A DNA stretch of 64,000 nucleotides. It comes from Polynucleobacter brandtiae. GTDB lineage: Bacteria > Pseudomonadota > Gammaproteobacteria > Burkholderiales > Burkholderiaceae. The number at the start of each line of letters is the position of its first letter. Position 1 is the stretch's first letter. The translations under genes were made by a program, and so were the position numbers. The notes beneath the pieces are model-generated. The model saw only the letters and a list, made by a program, of their open reading frames with translations. It was not told the origin of the DNA and did no database searches. This document shows, one piece after another, positions 48,547-56,671 of this stretch. Location: the NCBI RefSeq assembly GCF_002797575.1, contig NZ_PGTX01000002.1, positions 331,313-395,312 of the forward strand, given 5' to 3'.

Positions 48547-49794
48547 ATGATCTCACCCCAACACCATGACATCGTGGTGATTGGGGCTGGTATTGCAGGG
48601 GCAGCTATTGCCCGAGAACTGCTTGAACGTGGCCAATCTGTTTGTGTGATTGATGCCGCCCGATTTCCTGCTACACAATGTTCAAGCCATCGTCATGCCA
48701 TTGCGCACCCGCACGTAGGCAAGGGTGCCCCACGCCTACTCCGCTTGACACGCATTGCCTTTTTAATGGCAGAGGCCCGTTGGGGTCAGGTTTGGAATCA
48801 GCATGGTGTATTTCAGCCGGCAAAAAAAGGTAAAACGTTCAATCGTGAAGAGGTGGCTAGTCACCTGCGTGATCTAGAGTTAGATGAGGGGATGGCGCAA
48901 GCCCTGCTAGCAGACGAAGCAATGAAGGTTTGTGGAGTTGGGCAAAACGGAATTTGGCTTCCACGAGGTGCTTCATTAGATTTGGCAGCAGCAACAAGCG
49001 CATTACTAAACGCCCATCCAAAATTAAGCACCCAGTGGGACACGAGCGTTTCGCATTTGATAAAAGATGGAGACTCTTGGGTCTTAATGAATTATCAAAA
49101 TCAGCCCATTCTTTTTGCAAAAAAAGTCATTATTGCAGCAGCAGCCCAAAGTAAAGGCTTGGCCGCCAGTATTGGTGTGCGCCTACCTCTGAGACCGGTG
49201 CGAGGACAGTTAAGCATATTTTCAATTGCACGTGACACGCCTTGGGCTATGAAGATGCCTAAGACCGCAATCTCGGGTGAGGGCTATTGCCTACCATCAC
49301 AAAAATTAAGTAATGGAAATTATTGTTGGGCTGTTGGCGCTAGCTTTGATGAGGGCGTAGATGATTTACAGGCCTGGGATTCGAGCGATGAATTCAATCG
49401 CAAACAAGCCAAAGGCTTGATCGCTTATGAAGAGGGAGAAGAGCAGGCGTTACAAAAACAGGAAAGCTTTGTTGGTATTCGTTGTGTGGCTGGTGATCGC
49501 TTGCCAATTATTGGCGCCCTCACTCAACGCCCAGGGATATTTATGGCAACAGCCCTGGGGTCAAGGGGAATTCTATGGTCTGCTTTGGCAGCTAAACTAA
49601 TTACCGCTCAAGTGCTAGAGGATGATTTTGCTTTGCTGACACGCTTGGGCTTTGCGGCTGATTTAGTTGCTGCGCTCGCACCGGCCCGTTTTTTTGCGGG
49701 GACTTTAGCCGTGCCCTTAGCTGCGCCTTCAGCTTTAGGTGCTTTCGCCTCGAATTCAAAGCCAATCTTGCCATCAGTGCCCAGTGCTAAATAA
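48547..49794 (+). CDS. FAD-dependent oxidoreductase, MnmC C-terminal-domain type
   Basis: A 415-residue DAO-fold flavoprotein with the FAD motif VVIGAGIAGAAIARELLERG (10-29). The LRPVRGQLS and FVGIRCVAGDRLPIIG patterns match the C-terminal oxidase domain of MnmC, which removes the carboxymethyl group from cmnm5U34. The N-terminal MnmC methyltransferase domain is missing. The last 62 codons overlap the end of topB on the other strand; conservation ends near the ALAPARFF stretch (about 378), so the final 35 residues may be a by-product of that overlap. Confidence 0.85.
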   Translation: MISPQHHDIVVIGAGIAGAAIARELLERGQSVCVIDAARFPATQCSSHRHAIAHPHVGKGAPRLLRLTRIAFLMAEARWGQVWNQHGVFQPAKKGKTFNREEVASHLRDLELDEGMAQALLADEAMKVCGVGQNGIWLPRGASLDLAAATSALLNAHPKLSTQWDTSVSHLIKDGDSWVLMNYQNQPILFAKKVIIAAAAQSKGLAASIGVRLPLRPVRGQLSIFSIARDTPWAMKMPKTAISGEGYCLPSQKLSNGNYCWAVGASFDEGVDDLQAWDSSDEFNRKQAKGLIAYEEGEEQALQKQESFVGIRCVAGDRLPIIGALTQRPGIFMATALGSRGILWSALAAKLITAQVLEDDFALLTRLGFAADLVAALAPARFFAGTLAVPLAAPSALGAFASNSKPILPSVPSAK

Positions 49795-52292
49795 GCTTTA
49801 AAGCCCCTTCCAGTCCGGTTAGATTTAAAGTTCGTCAATAAATCCGTTTTGCCTTCAGTGAGTAATTTCTGAACTTGCTCTGTTGAGATCTCTTGCTGTA
49901 AAACTACCTTACCTGTTTTGAAATCGCACGATTTATCCGGCCCAGTATTTTTTTCACATAAGTAACGCATACCGTCTTCATACACAGCACTAGCGCATTT
50001 TGGGCATACCCCTAAAGCTTGACGACCAGTAAAGTCAATCGCTTCAGATTCGTCTTCTTGGCTGTTGCCAAAATCAAACTCCAACTTAAAGCCGGCATTA
50101 GGATAGTCAGCATCATCCTCTGGAATTTCACTCAACTTAATAATGGCAGCAAATGGCCTACCCATTTTGCTGCGGAATCCTTGTAGAGGGCCGATTGTTT
50201 TTTCACGCAGTAGCTCTTCTACTTCGGGATATTCAAATGCGCGCCCACCCGGTGTTTTGCTGATAGTGAAGCCGCACTTTTCGCAGGCAAAGCGACGGTA
50301 GTTTTCTTTAATAGACCCCTTGCAGTGTGGGCAAGGGGTCGACATCGTTGCATAATCGCCCGGGATCGTATCGTTATCGTATTCTTTGGCGCGTTTAACA
50401 ATGCGCTGTGTCATTTGTGCAATTTCTTGCATGAAAGTATCGCGATTCATTTCGCCGCGCTCGATCAGTGCCAGCTTATTTTCCCAGCTACCCGTTAAGT
50501 CTGGTCGAGTTAATTCCTCAACATCAAGGCCGCGTAAGAGCGTCATTAATTGAAAGGCTTTGGCAGTAGGAATAAGTTCACGGGCTTCACGTACCATGTA
50601 GCGCTCTGCAAGCAAGCCTTCAATAATGGCAGCGCGGGTTGCAGGTGTGCCAAGACCTTTTTCAGCCATAGCTTCACGCATATCCTCGTCATCGACCCAC
50701 TTACCGGCACTTTCCATCGCAGAAAGAAGCGTTGCTTCTGTATATCGAGCTGGCGGTTTAGTTTTTAGGGCTAGCGCAGCAATCGATTCATTTTGAACAG
50801 TTTCGCCCTCTTGTACTGCAACGAGTTCGTCATCTGCTTGGGTAGATCTTCCATAAACCGTCAGCCATCCTGGGTTGACTAGAACGCGACCCTCCGTTTT
50901 AAAGTGGTGTCCGGAGGCTTCGGTAATACGGGTGGTTACGCGGAATTCTGCTGCAGGATAAAAAACTGCCAAGAAGCGCCGCACCACTAAGTCATACAGC
51001 TTTTGTTCGGGCTCGCTTAAGGTTTTAGGGGACTCTAAAGTGGGAATGATCGCAAAGTGATCTGAAATTTTAGAGTTATCAAAAATACGTTTATTAGGCC
51101 GGATCCAACCGAAGCCCGCCTTTGAATCCTTGGGATCTCCCTGCAAAATTGTTTTAGCAAAGGAGCGATATTCCTGAGAATTCTCAACTAAATTTTCCAT
51201 CGTCTGCCTGACGGTTTCTAGGTAATCTTCCGGCAGCGCTTTTGCATCAGTACGTGGATAGGTCAGCACCTTATGGCGCTCGTAAAGCGCTTGAGCTAAG
51301 CCCAGCGTATTTTTTGCGGAGAAGCCAAAGCGTGCATTCGCTTCGCGTTGCAGGCTAGTTAGATCAAATAGCTGTGGCGCTAATTGGGTGGCGGGTTTTG
51401 CTTCCTCCTTGACGCTTGCCTTTTTATCTCGGCACGCCGCCACAATACTTTGTGCCGCCGCTTCACTCCAAAGTCGATTTTCGCGAGCCTCGGGACTGGT
51501 AGCATCTTTTTTGAACTTAGGATCAAACCAACGACCCTCATAAACGCCTGCCGCAGCAATAAACTCGGCCTTCACTTCCCAATAATCTTTAGATATAAAT
51601 TTACGAATGAGCTCTTCACGCTCAACAACAATAGAAAGTGTTGGCGTTTGAACTCGTCCTACTGTAGTTAAGAAAAAGCCCCCACTTTTGCTATTAAAAG
51701 CAGTCATGGCACGGGTACCGTTAATTCCAACCAACCAATCCGCTTCAGAGCGACAGCGTGCAGCATCGGCCAAAGGCTTCATCTCCTCATCACTTCGTAG
51801 TGATGCGAAACCTTGACGAATTGCCGCGGGCGTCATAGATTGCAGCCATAGTCTTTTCACGGCCTGTTGGGCTTTAGCATGCTGCGCTATCAATCGAAAG
51901 ATGAGTTCGCCTTCACGTCCCGCGTCACAGGCATTGATCAACGCATTAATATCTTTACGTTTAATGAGTTTTTGTAAAACTTTGAGCCGAGACTCTGTTT
52001 TTGCAATCGGGCGCAAATCAAAATAGGGGGGTACGACGGGTAAATTTGCAAAAGACCATTTGCCGCGCTTGACCTCAAACTCCTCTGGCGCTGCAATTTC
52101 TAAAAGGTGACCCACTGCAGACGAAATAACAAAATCATCGCTTTCAAAATAATCTTCATATTTTGTAAAGCCACCCAGTGCTTTGGCAATATCGTTGGCA
52201 ACGGAGGGCTTCTCCGCAATGATGAGCGATTTAGGGTGATCTATTGAAGATGCCTTTGGGGTGCTTTTTTTGGTAGTTGCTTTTGTAGCCAC
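49608..52292 (-). CDS. topB: DNA topoisomerase III (type IA)
   Basis: Type IA topoisomerase of 894 residues. Toprim domain at the start (SLIIAEKPSVANDIAKALGG; DAGREGELIFRLI) and catalytic Tyr in HKVLTYPRTDA (about 348). The C-terminus has zinc-ribbon repeats (CPHCKG...CEKCG; CPKCASAV...C) and then a Lys/Ala-rich tail of about 45 residues, which is the part antisense to the MnmC2-like gene. It may decatenate DNA or resolve recombination intermediates. Confidence 0.95.
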   Translation of the reverse strand: MATKATTKKSTPKASSIDHPKSLIIAEKPSVANDIAKALGGFTKYEDYFESDDFVISSAVGHLLEIAAPEEFEVKRGKWSFANLPVVPPYFDLRPIAKTESRLKVLQKLIKRKDINALINACDAGREGELIFRLIAQHAKAQQAVKRLWLQSMTPAAIRQGFASLRSDEEMKPLADAARCRSEADWLVGINGTRAMTAFNSKSGGFFLTTVGRVQTPTLSIVVEREELIRKFISKDYWEVKAEFIAAAGVYEGRWFDPKFKKDATSPEARENRLWSEAAAQSIVAACRDKKASVKEEAKPATQLAPQLFDLTSLQREANARFGFSAKNTLGLAQALYERHKVLTYPRTDAKALPEDYLETVRQTMENLVENSQEYRSFAKTILQGDPKDSKAGFGWIRPNKRIFDNSKISDHFAIIPTLESPKTLSEPEQKLYDLVVRRFLAVFYPAAEFRVTTRITEASGHHFKTEGRVLVNPGWLTVYGRSTQADDELVAVQEGETVQNESIAALALKTKPPARYTEATLLSAMESAGKWVDDEDMREAMAEKGLGTPATRAAIIEGLLAERYMVREARELIPTAKAFQLMTLLRGLDVEELTRPDLTGSWENKLALIERGEMNRDTFMQEIAQMTQRIVKRAKEYDNDTIPGDYATMSTPCPHCKGSIKENYRRFACEKCGFTISKTPGGRAFEYPEVEELLREKTIGPLQGFRSKMGRPFAAIIKLSEIPEDDADYPNAGFKLEFDFGNSQEDESEAIDFTGRQALGVCPKCASAVYEDGMRYLCEKNTGPDKSCDFKTGKVVLQQEISTEQVQKLLTEGKTDLLTNFKSNRTGRGFKAYLALGTDGKIGFEFEAKAPKAEGAAKGTAKVPAKKRAGASAATKSAAKPKRVSKAKSSSST

Positions 52293-52489
52293 GCGTTTTT
52301 GCCTAAATTTGAGCTGGAAATGGTGTTTTTAATAAGGAAATTGGATAACGAATTCACATCAAAATAGAATTTAGTCATCCTTGCTCCTTATTTATTATTA
52401 ACCGATAAATTGAAAAAAGTCCAAAAAGCGCAAATGCAGGCCTGATATAAGAGGATTACAGATCACGCATTTGTTCTCGAATCCCCAAT

Positions 52490-53188
52490 CTAGACGTTCT
52501 TAAAGGGGTTTTTTGAATATATTTGCAAGTCCACCAGGACATCTTCGGGATTTTGAACTAATTTGGCCCCTTGTTGAATTAATTGATGGCACCCCTTGGA
52601 TAGTGGGCTATGGATTGATCCCGGGATGGCAAACACCTCTCTTCCTAGCTCACAGGCCAATCTAGCAGTAATGAGGGATCCGGACCGCTCGGCAGCCTCC
52701 ACCACTAGAACTCCCAGCGATAGGGCGGCGATGATGCGATTGCGGCGAGGGAAGTGATAGGGCTTTGGGCCGACCCCAGGTGCCAGTTCGGATATCAGCA
52801 GACCTTGCCGGCGGATAGACTTGGCCAAGGTATGGTGCTCTGGTGGATACACAATATCTAAGCCCGTTCCACAAACTGCTACGGTAGGGTGACCTGTGGC
52901 AAGCCCAAGCACGGCTGAATGGGCTACACCATCAATACCGCGAGCCATTCCAGAGATCACTAAAAATCCAGCCTTAGATAGGGCTTGAGAGAAGTCAACT
53001 GCATTTTTAATGCCTTGTGCGGTAGGTTTGCGTGAGCCGACAATGGCGATCATTGGAGCATTGAGGCAGAATCCCTCGCCAGATAAGTAGAGCGTGTTCG
53101 GGGGGTCGCTGAGATCAAGAAGCCGAGCTGGATATCGGGGGCTATTTCGTTCAATCGAGATGATTTGAGGGTTATTTGCTTGAGGCAT
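52490..53188 (-). CDS. dprA: DNA processing protein DprA, core domain only
   Basis: DprA binds incoming single-stranded DNA and loads RecA in natural transformation. The Rossmann-like core is complete: AIVGSRKPTAQG, SGMARGIDGVAHSAVL, FPRRNRIIAALS and SGSLITA. At 232 residues it lacks both the N-terminal SAM-like domain (about 80 residues) and the C-terminal winged-helix DML1 domain of full-length (360-370 residue) proteins. The ATG at 53188 is used; a TTG 30 bases upstream is possible. It is divergent from def. Confidence 0.92.
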   Translation of the reverse strand: MPQANNPQIISIERNSPRYPARLLDLSDPPNTLYLSGEGFCLNAPMIAIVGSRKPTAQGIKNAVDFSQALSKAGFLVISGMARGIDGVAHSAVLGLATGHPTVAVCGTGLDIVYPPEHHTLAKSIRRQGLLISELAPGVGPKPYHFPRRNRIIAALSLGVLVVEAAERSGSLITARLACELGREVFAIPGSIHSPLSKGCHQLIQQGAKLVQNPEDVLVDLQIYSKNPFKNV

Positions 53189-53259
53189 TAAGCAATTGTC
53201 CCTATTAAGAAAGTGCAAACTATCAGGACAGGCGGATTACTCTGTTGGATAATTCCGAT

Positions 53260-53775
53260 ATGTCCCTATTAACTGTTATTTGTTACCCAGACCCACGCTT
53301 GTACAAGGTTGCTAAACCTGTAGCGCAGGTTGACGCGCGCATTAAAAAAATTGTGATTGATATGGCTCAGACGATGTACGACGCGCCCGGTGTTGGTCTG
53401 GCTGCTACACAGGTCGACATTCATGAGCAGATTATTGTTATTGACGTGTCGGACAACCAAAATGAGTTGATGGTGTTCATTAACCCAGAATTAGTTTGGG
53501 CAAGTCCGGAAAAAAAATCTTGGCGCGAAGGATGTCTTTCAGTGCCGGAGTATTACGATGATGTGGATAGGCCCGCAGTTGTTCGAGTCAAGGCGCTAGA
53601 TGAACATGGAAGAGAGTTTGAAGTAGAGGCCGACGGCTTATTGGCAGTTTGCTTGCAGCACGAGATGGATCATCTCAAGGGAAAAGTATTTGTTGAGTAT
53701 CTTTCTATGCTGAAGCGTAACCGTATTTCACTCAAAATGAAAAAGCGCGCAAAAGAACGCATTGATAATTTTTGA
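53260..53775 (+). CDS. def: Peptide deformylase
   Basis: Removes the formyl group from new proteins. The three metal-site motifs are GVGLAATQ (about 45-52), EGCLSVP (about 91-97) and QHEMDH (about 134-139). 171 residues. The ATG at 53260 gives the family N-terminus [14 protein letters not shown]; an upstream TTG would add five residues. It is followed by fmt after 7 bases. Confidence 0.98.
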   Translation: MSLLTVICYPDPRLYKVAKPVAQVDARIKKIVIDMAQTMYDAPGVGLAATQVDIHEQIIVIDVSDNQNELMVFINPELVWASPEKKSWREGCLSVPEYYDDVDRPAVVRVKALDEHGREFEVEADGLLAVCLQHEMDHLKGKVFVEYLSMLKRNRISLKMKKRAKERIDNF

Positions 53776-53782
53776 GCGCCCA

Positions 53783-54787
53783 ATGAAAATTGTTTTTGCA
53801 GGCACCCCAGAATTTTCAGCCCATGCGATGCGCGCCATAGTAGCGGCAGGTCATGAAATTGTGCTGGTGCTAACTCAGCCTGATCGACGAGCAGGCAGGG
53901 GGATGCATTTAAAAGCAAGCCCAACCAAAGCAGAGGCATTGAAAAGAAATATCCCGGTGCTGCAACCCCTTACATTAAAGCGCGACCATGTTGATGTAGA
54001 AAAAAGCACTAAGGCGCAAGAGATATATCAGCACCTTGCCGGACTAGAGTTTGACGCAATGGTAGTGGTCGCATATGGCTTGATTCTGCCGCAAGAAATC
54101 CTAGATCTTGCGTCACAAAATCATCGGCATGGTTGCTTTAATATCCACGCCTCACTATTACCCCGTTGGCGTGGGGCAGCGCCCATTCAGCGTGCAATTG
54201 AGCGTGGCGATATCAAATCGGGTATCAGCATCATGCAAATGGATGCAGGCTTAGACACGGGCGATGTCGTGTTGGTAGGCGAGCTGAAGATTTCACCGCA
54301 GGAAACAAGCGCTTCATTACATGATCGTCTGGCGGACATGGGCTCGGAGCTGATGGTGCGGGTGCTTAGCAGTATTGAACAAGGCACGCCGCTACTGCGC
54401 ACCGCCCAGGCGCTTGAGGGCGTTACCTATGCTAATAAAATTCTTAAAAACGAAGCGGCAATTCAGTGGCAGCTCAGCGCTATAGAAATTGAACGACGTA
54501 TCCGCGCCTTTAATCCATTTCCAGGGGCAATTAGCAGCCTGGATCACGAGCCAATGAAGTTCTGGAATGCTTGTTTGCCAAACAAAATAGCTGCCTCTCA
54601 AACAAAAAATCCCGGCGAGGTACTGGAGATAAACGATGGTAGTGTATTTGTTCAGTGTGGCGATGGCGTCATTGAGGTTTTAGAAATGCAAAAGCCCGGC
54701 GGGAAAAGAATGAGCGCAGGCGCTTGTCTAAGCCCTTATCGGTCGCAAGAAAAAATAATGCAGTTTCAGAAAGATAGTGTTGACTGA
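53783..54787 (+). CDS. fmt: Methionyl-tRNA formyltransferase
   Basis: Formylates initiator Met-tRNA with 10-formyl-THF. N-terminal MKIVFAGTPEFSAHAM, catalytic HASLLPRWRGAAPIQRAI (about 114-131) with the Asn-His-Asp-type active site, and a C-terminal oligonucleotide-binding domain. 334 residues. It starts 7 bases after def and overlaps rsmB by 11 bases. Confidence 0.98.
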   Translation: MKIVFAGTPEFSAHAMRAIVAAGHEIVLVLTQPDRRAGRGMHLKASPTKAEALKRNIPVLQPLTLKRDHVDVEKSTKAQEIYQHLAGLEFDAMVVVAYGLILPQEILDLASQNHRHGCFNIHASLLPRWRGAAPIQRAIERGDIKSGISIMQMDAGLDTGDVVLVGELKISPQETSASLHDRLADMGSELMVRVLSSIEQGTPLLRTAQALEGVTYANKILKNEAAIQWQLSAIEIERRIRAFNPFPGAISSLDHEPMKFWNACLPNKIAASQTKNPGEVLEINDGSVFVQCGDGVIEVLEMQKPGGKRMSAGACLSPYRSQEKIMQFQKDSVD

Positions 54788-56090
54788 TCAAAAAATATTA
54801 CATAGCCTCCCCTTATCTGAGGCCATCACCATTTCTGCACAAGCTGTTGGCGAGGTGATGCTTGGAAGATCGCTAACCGAGGTTCTTGATCAGCTAGATG
54901 CTCATGAGCGCCCGATTGTTCAAAGCCTTACTTTTGATGCTTTACGAAAGTGGGTAAGAAGCCATGAGTTCATCAAGGAATACATTCCGAAAGTGCCACC
55001 GCCAGAAGTCGAATATTTGCTTAGCGTTACGATTGCCTTATTGCTACAGGGTAGTACTGGCGGCAAGGGGTACCCAGCGCACACCATTGTTGATCAATCG
55101 GTAAAGGCCTGTAGCGAGTATGAGCCAACGATGTATGCCAAGGGTTTGGTAAATGCGGTGTTGCGTAAAGTGAGCCTTAAAATACAGGCGCAGAATGAGG
55201 GTGCTTATCCACCTGATCCAATCCCGATGTTCTTTCCTCCTTGGTGGCGAGCGAGCCTGAAGAAGAATTTTCCTAAGGTATGGCAAGCAATGCTGATACA
55301 GCAGGCTCAGCGAGCCCCCTTGATCTTGCGTGTCAATGCTCAACAGCATACGCGTCAGGAATATCAAGATCTACTACAGCAAGAGGGGATTGCATCTGAA
55401 CCGATTGCTGAAATCGCAGGCATTGCCTTGAGCTCAGCTTTGCTATTAAGGGAAGCTGTTCCCGTATCTGATTTACCAGGTTTTTACGCCGGTGCCGTTT
55501 CGGTCCAAGATGCGGGCGCGCAGATTGCGGCGATATTGCTTGATCCAAAGCCAGGAGATCGTGTTTTGGATGCCTGTGCTGCGCCTGGTGGAAAAACGGC
55601 ACACCTATTGGAGTTGGCCGAATGCGGAATGATTGCCCTAGAGTTGGACGGCACGCGTCTTGGAAAAATTGGTGGAAATTTAGATCGTTTACGCTTGCAG
55701 TCAGACGCGGTTAAGATTGTTCGTGGAGATGCTTCGAAAACGGCATGGTGGGATGGCGTGCTGTTTGACAAAATACTGCTCGATGCCCCCTGTTCTGCAT
55801 CAGGTATCGTAGCTAGACATCCCGATATTCCATTTTTGCGACGTGAGGCAGATATTCATGCTTTACAGTTACGTCAGCGTGCGATTTTGACCCAAGCTTG
55901 GAACATGCTTAAGCCGGGCGGTCTTTTATTGTATGTGACCTGCTCGGTATTTCCGGAGGAGGGGGCAGATCAAGCAACTTGGTTTGCTGCTGAGTTTGTC
56001 GATGCATTACGATTGCCGGCCCCTGGCCAAATTTTACCGACTGAGGTCAACGATGGTTTTTACTACGCCTTGTTTAAGAAAAATGGGTAA
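54777..56090 (+). CDS. rsmB: 16S rRNA (cytosine967-C5)-methyltransferase
   Basis: RsmB (Sun) makes m5C967 in 16S rRNA. An N-terminal NusB-like RNA-binding domain (about 1-150) precedes the methyltransferase with DACAAPGGKT, LDAPCSASGIVARHPD (catalytic Cys in a PCSASG motif) and a second Cys in VTCSVFPEEG. 437 residues. The start is GTG, overlapping fmt by 11 bases and so likely coupled to it. Confidence 0.97.
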   Translation: MLTDQKILHSLPLSEAITISAQAVGEVMLGRSLTEVLDQLDAHERPIVQSLTFDALRKWVRSHEFIKEYIPKVPPPEVEYLLSVTIALLLQGSTGGKGYPAHTIVDQSVKACSEYEPTMYAKGLVNAVLRKVSLKIQAQNEGAYPPDPIPMFFPPWWRASLKKNFPKVWQAMLIQQAQRAPLILRVNAQQHTRQEYQDLLQQEGIASEPIAEIAGIALSSALLLREAVPVSDLPGFYAGAVSVQDAGAQIAAILLDPKPGDRVLDACAAPGGKTAHLLELAECGMIALELDGTRLGKIGGNLDRLRLQSDAVKIVRGDASKTAWWDGVLFDKILLDAPCSASGIVARHPDIPFLRREADIHALQLRQRAILTQAWNMLKPGGLLLYVTCSVFPEEGADQATWFAAEFVDALRLPAPGQILPTEVNDGFYYALFKKNG

Positions 56091-56671
56091 TGAGCCAACG
56101 CATTAACCAAGTTATCTTTTGCCTTTTATTGGTGCTGACCTTTTTCTCGGCCACAGCAAGCGCAGAAGGAATAAAGCTTAAAGCGCTGGAACTTGAGCGA
56201 GTGGAAAACGACTGGCTACTCAACACGGCATTTCAGGTTGAGCTAACTCCGGGGTTGGAAGATGCGGTACAAAAAGGGGTGGTGCTTTATTTTCAAACAG
56301 AGTTTGACCTTACTCGCGCACGTTGGTATTGGTTTGATGAGAGGCCGGCCCTTGCACAGCGCCAGACCCGCCTCTCTTATCAGCCAATCACACAACAATA
56401 TCGAATTGCCTCGGAGGGTTTTACTTTTTCCGCTAAGACCATTTTTGAAGCATTGCAGGCCGTAGGCACTATTGGCGGTTGGAAGGTAATTGATAACAAT
56501 CAAATAGACTCGAGCAAGTCTTATATAGCGGCAGTCAGAATGTCCTTAGATTTGAGTAAGCTCCCCAAACCCTTCCAAGTAAACGCCTTAAATAATCGGG
56601 ATTGGAATATTTCTAGTGATTGGGTTCGCGTTCCTTTTTTACCAAACGGCCCCAACATCATTAAGCGATGA
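56090..56671 (+). CDS. DUF4390 family exported protein
   Basis: A 193-residue protein with an N-terminal signal peptide (about 1-26, cleaved near SASA-EG). The pattern LNTAFQVELTPGLEDAVQKGVVLYFQTEFDLTR is that of DUF4390, a family of unknown function that regularly lies directly upstream of NtrY-type kinases in betaproteobacteria, as here. Its ATG overlaps the rsmB stop (TAATG) and its end overlaps the kinase start by 4 bases, implying coupled translation. Confidence 0.85.
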   Translation: MSQRINQVIFCLLLVLTFFSATASAEGIKLKALELERVENDWLLNTAFQVELTPGLEDAVQKGVVLYFQTEFDLTRARWYWFDERPALAQRQTRLSYQPITQQYRIASEGFTFSAKTIFEALQAVGTIGGWKVIDNNQIDSSKSYIAAVRMSLDLSKLPKPFQVNALNNRDWNISSDWVRVPFLPNGPNIIKR

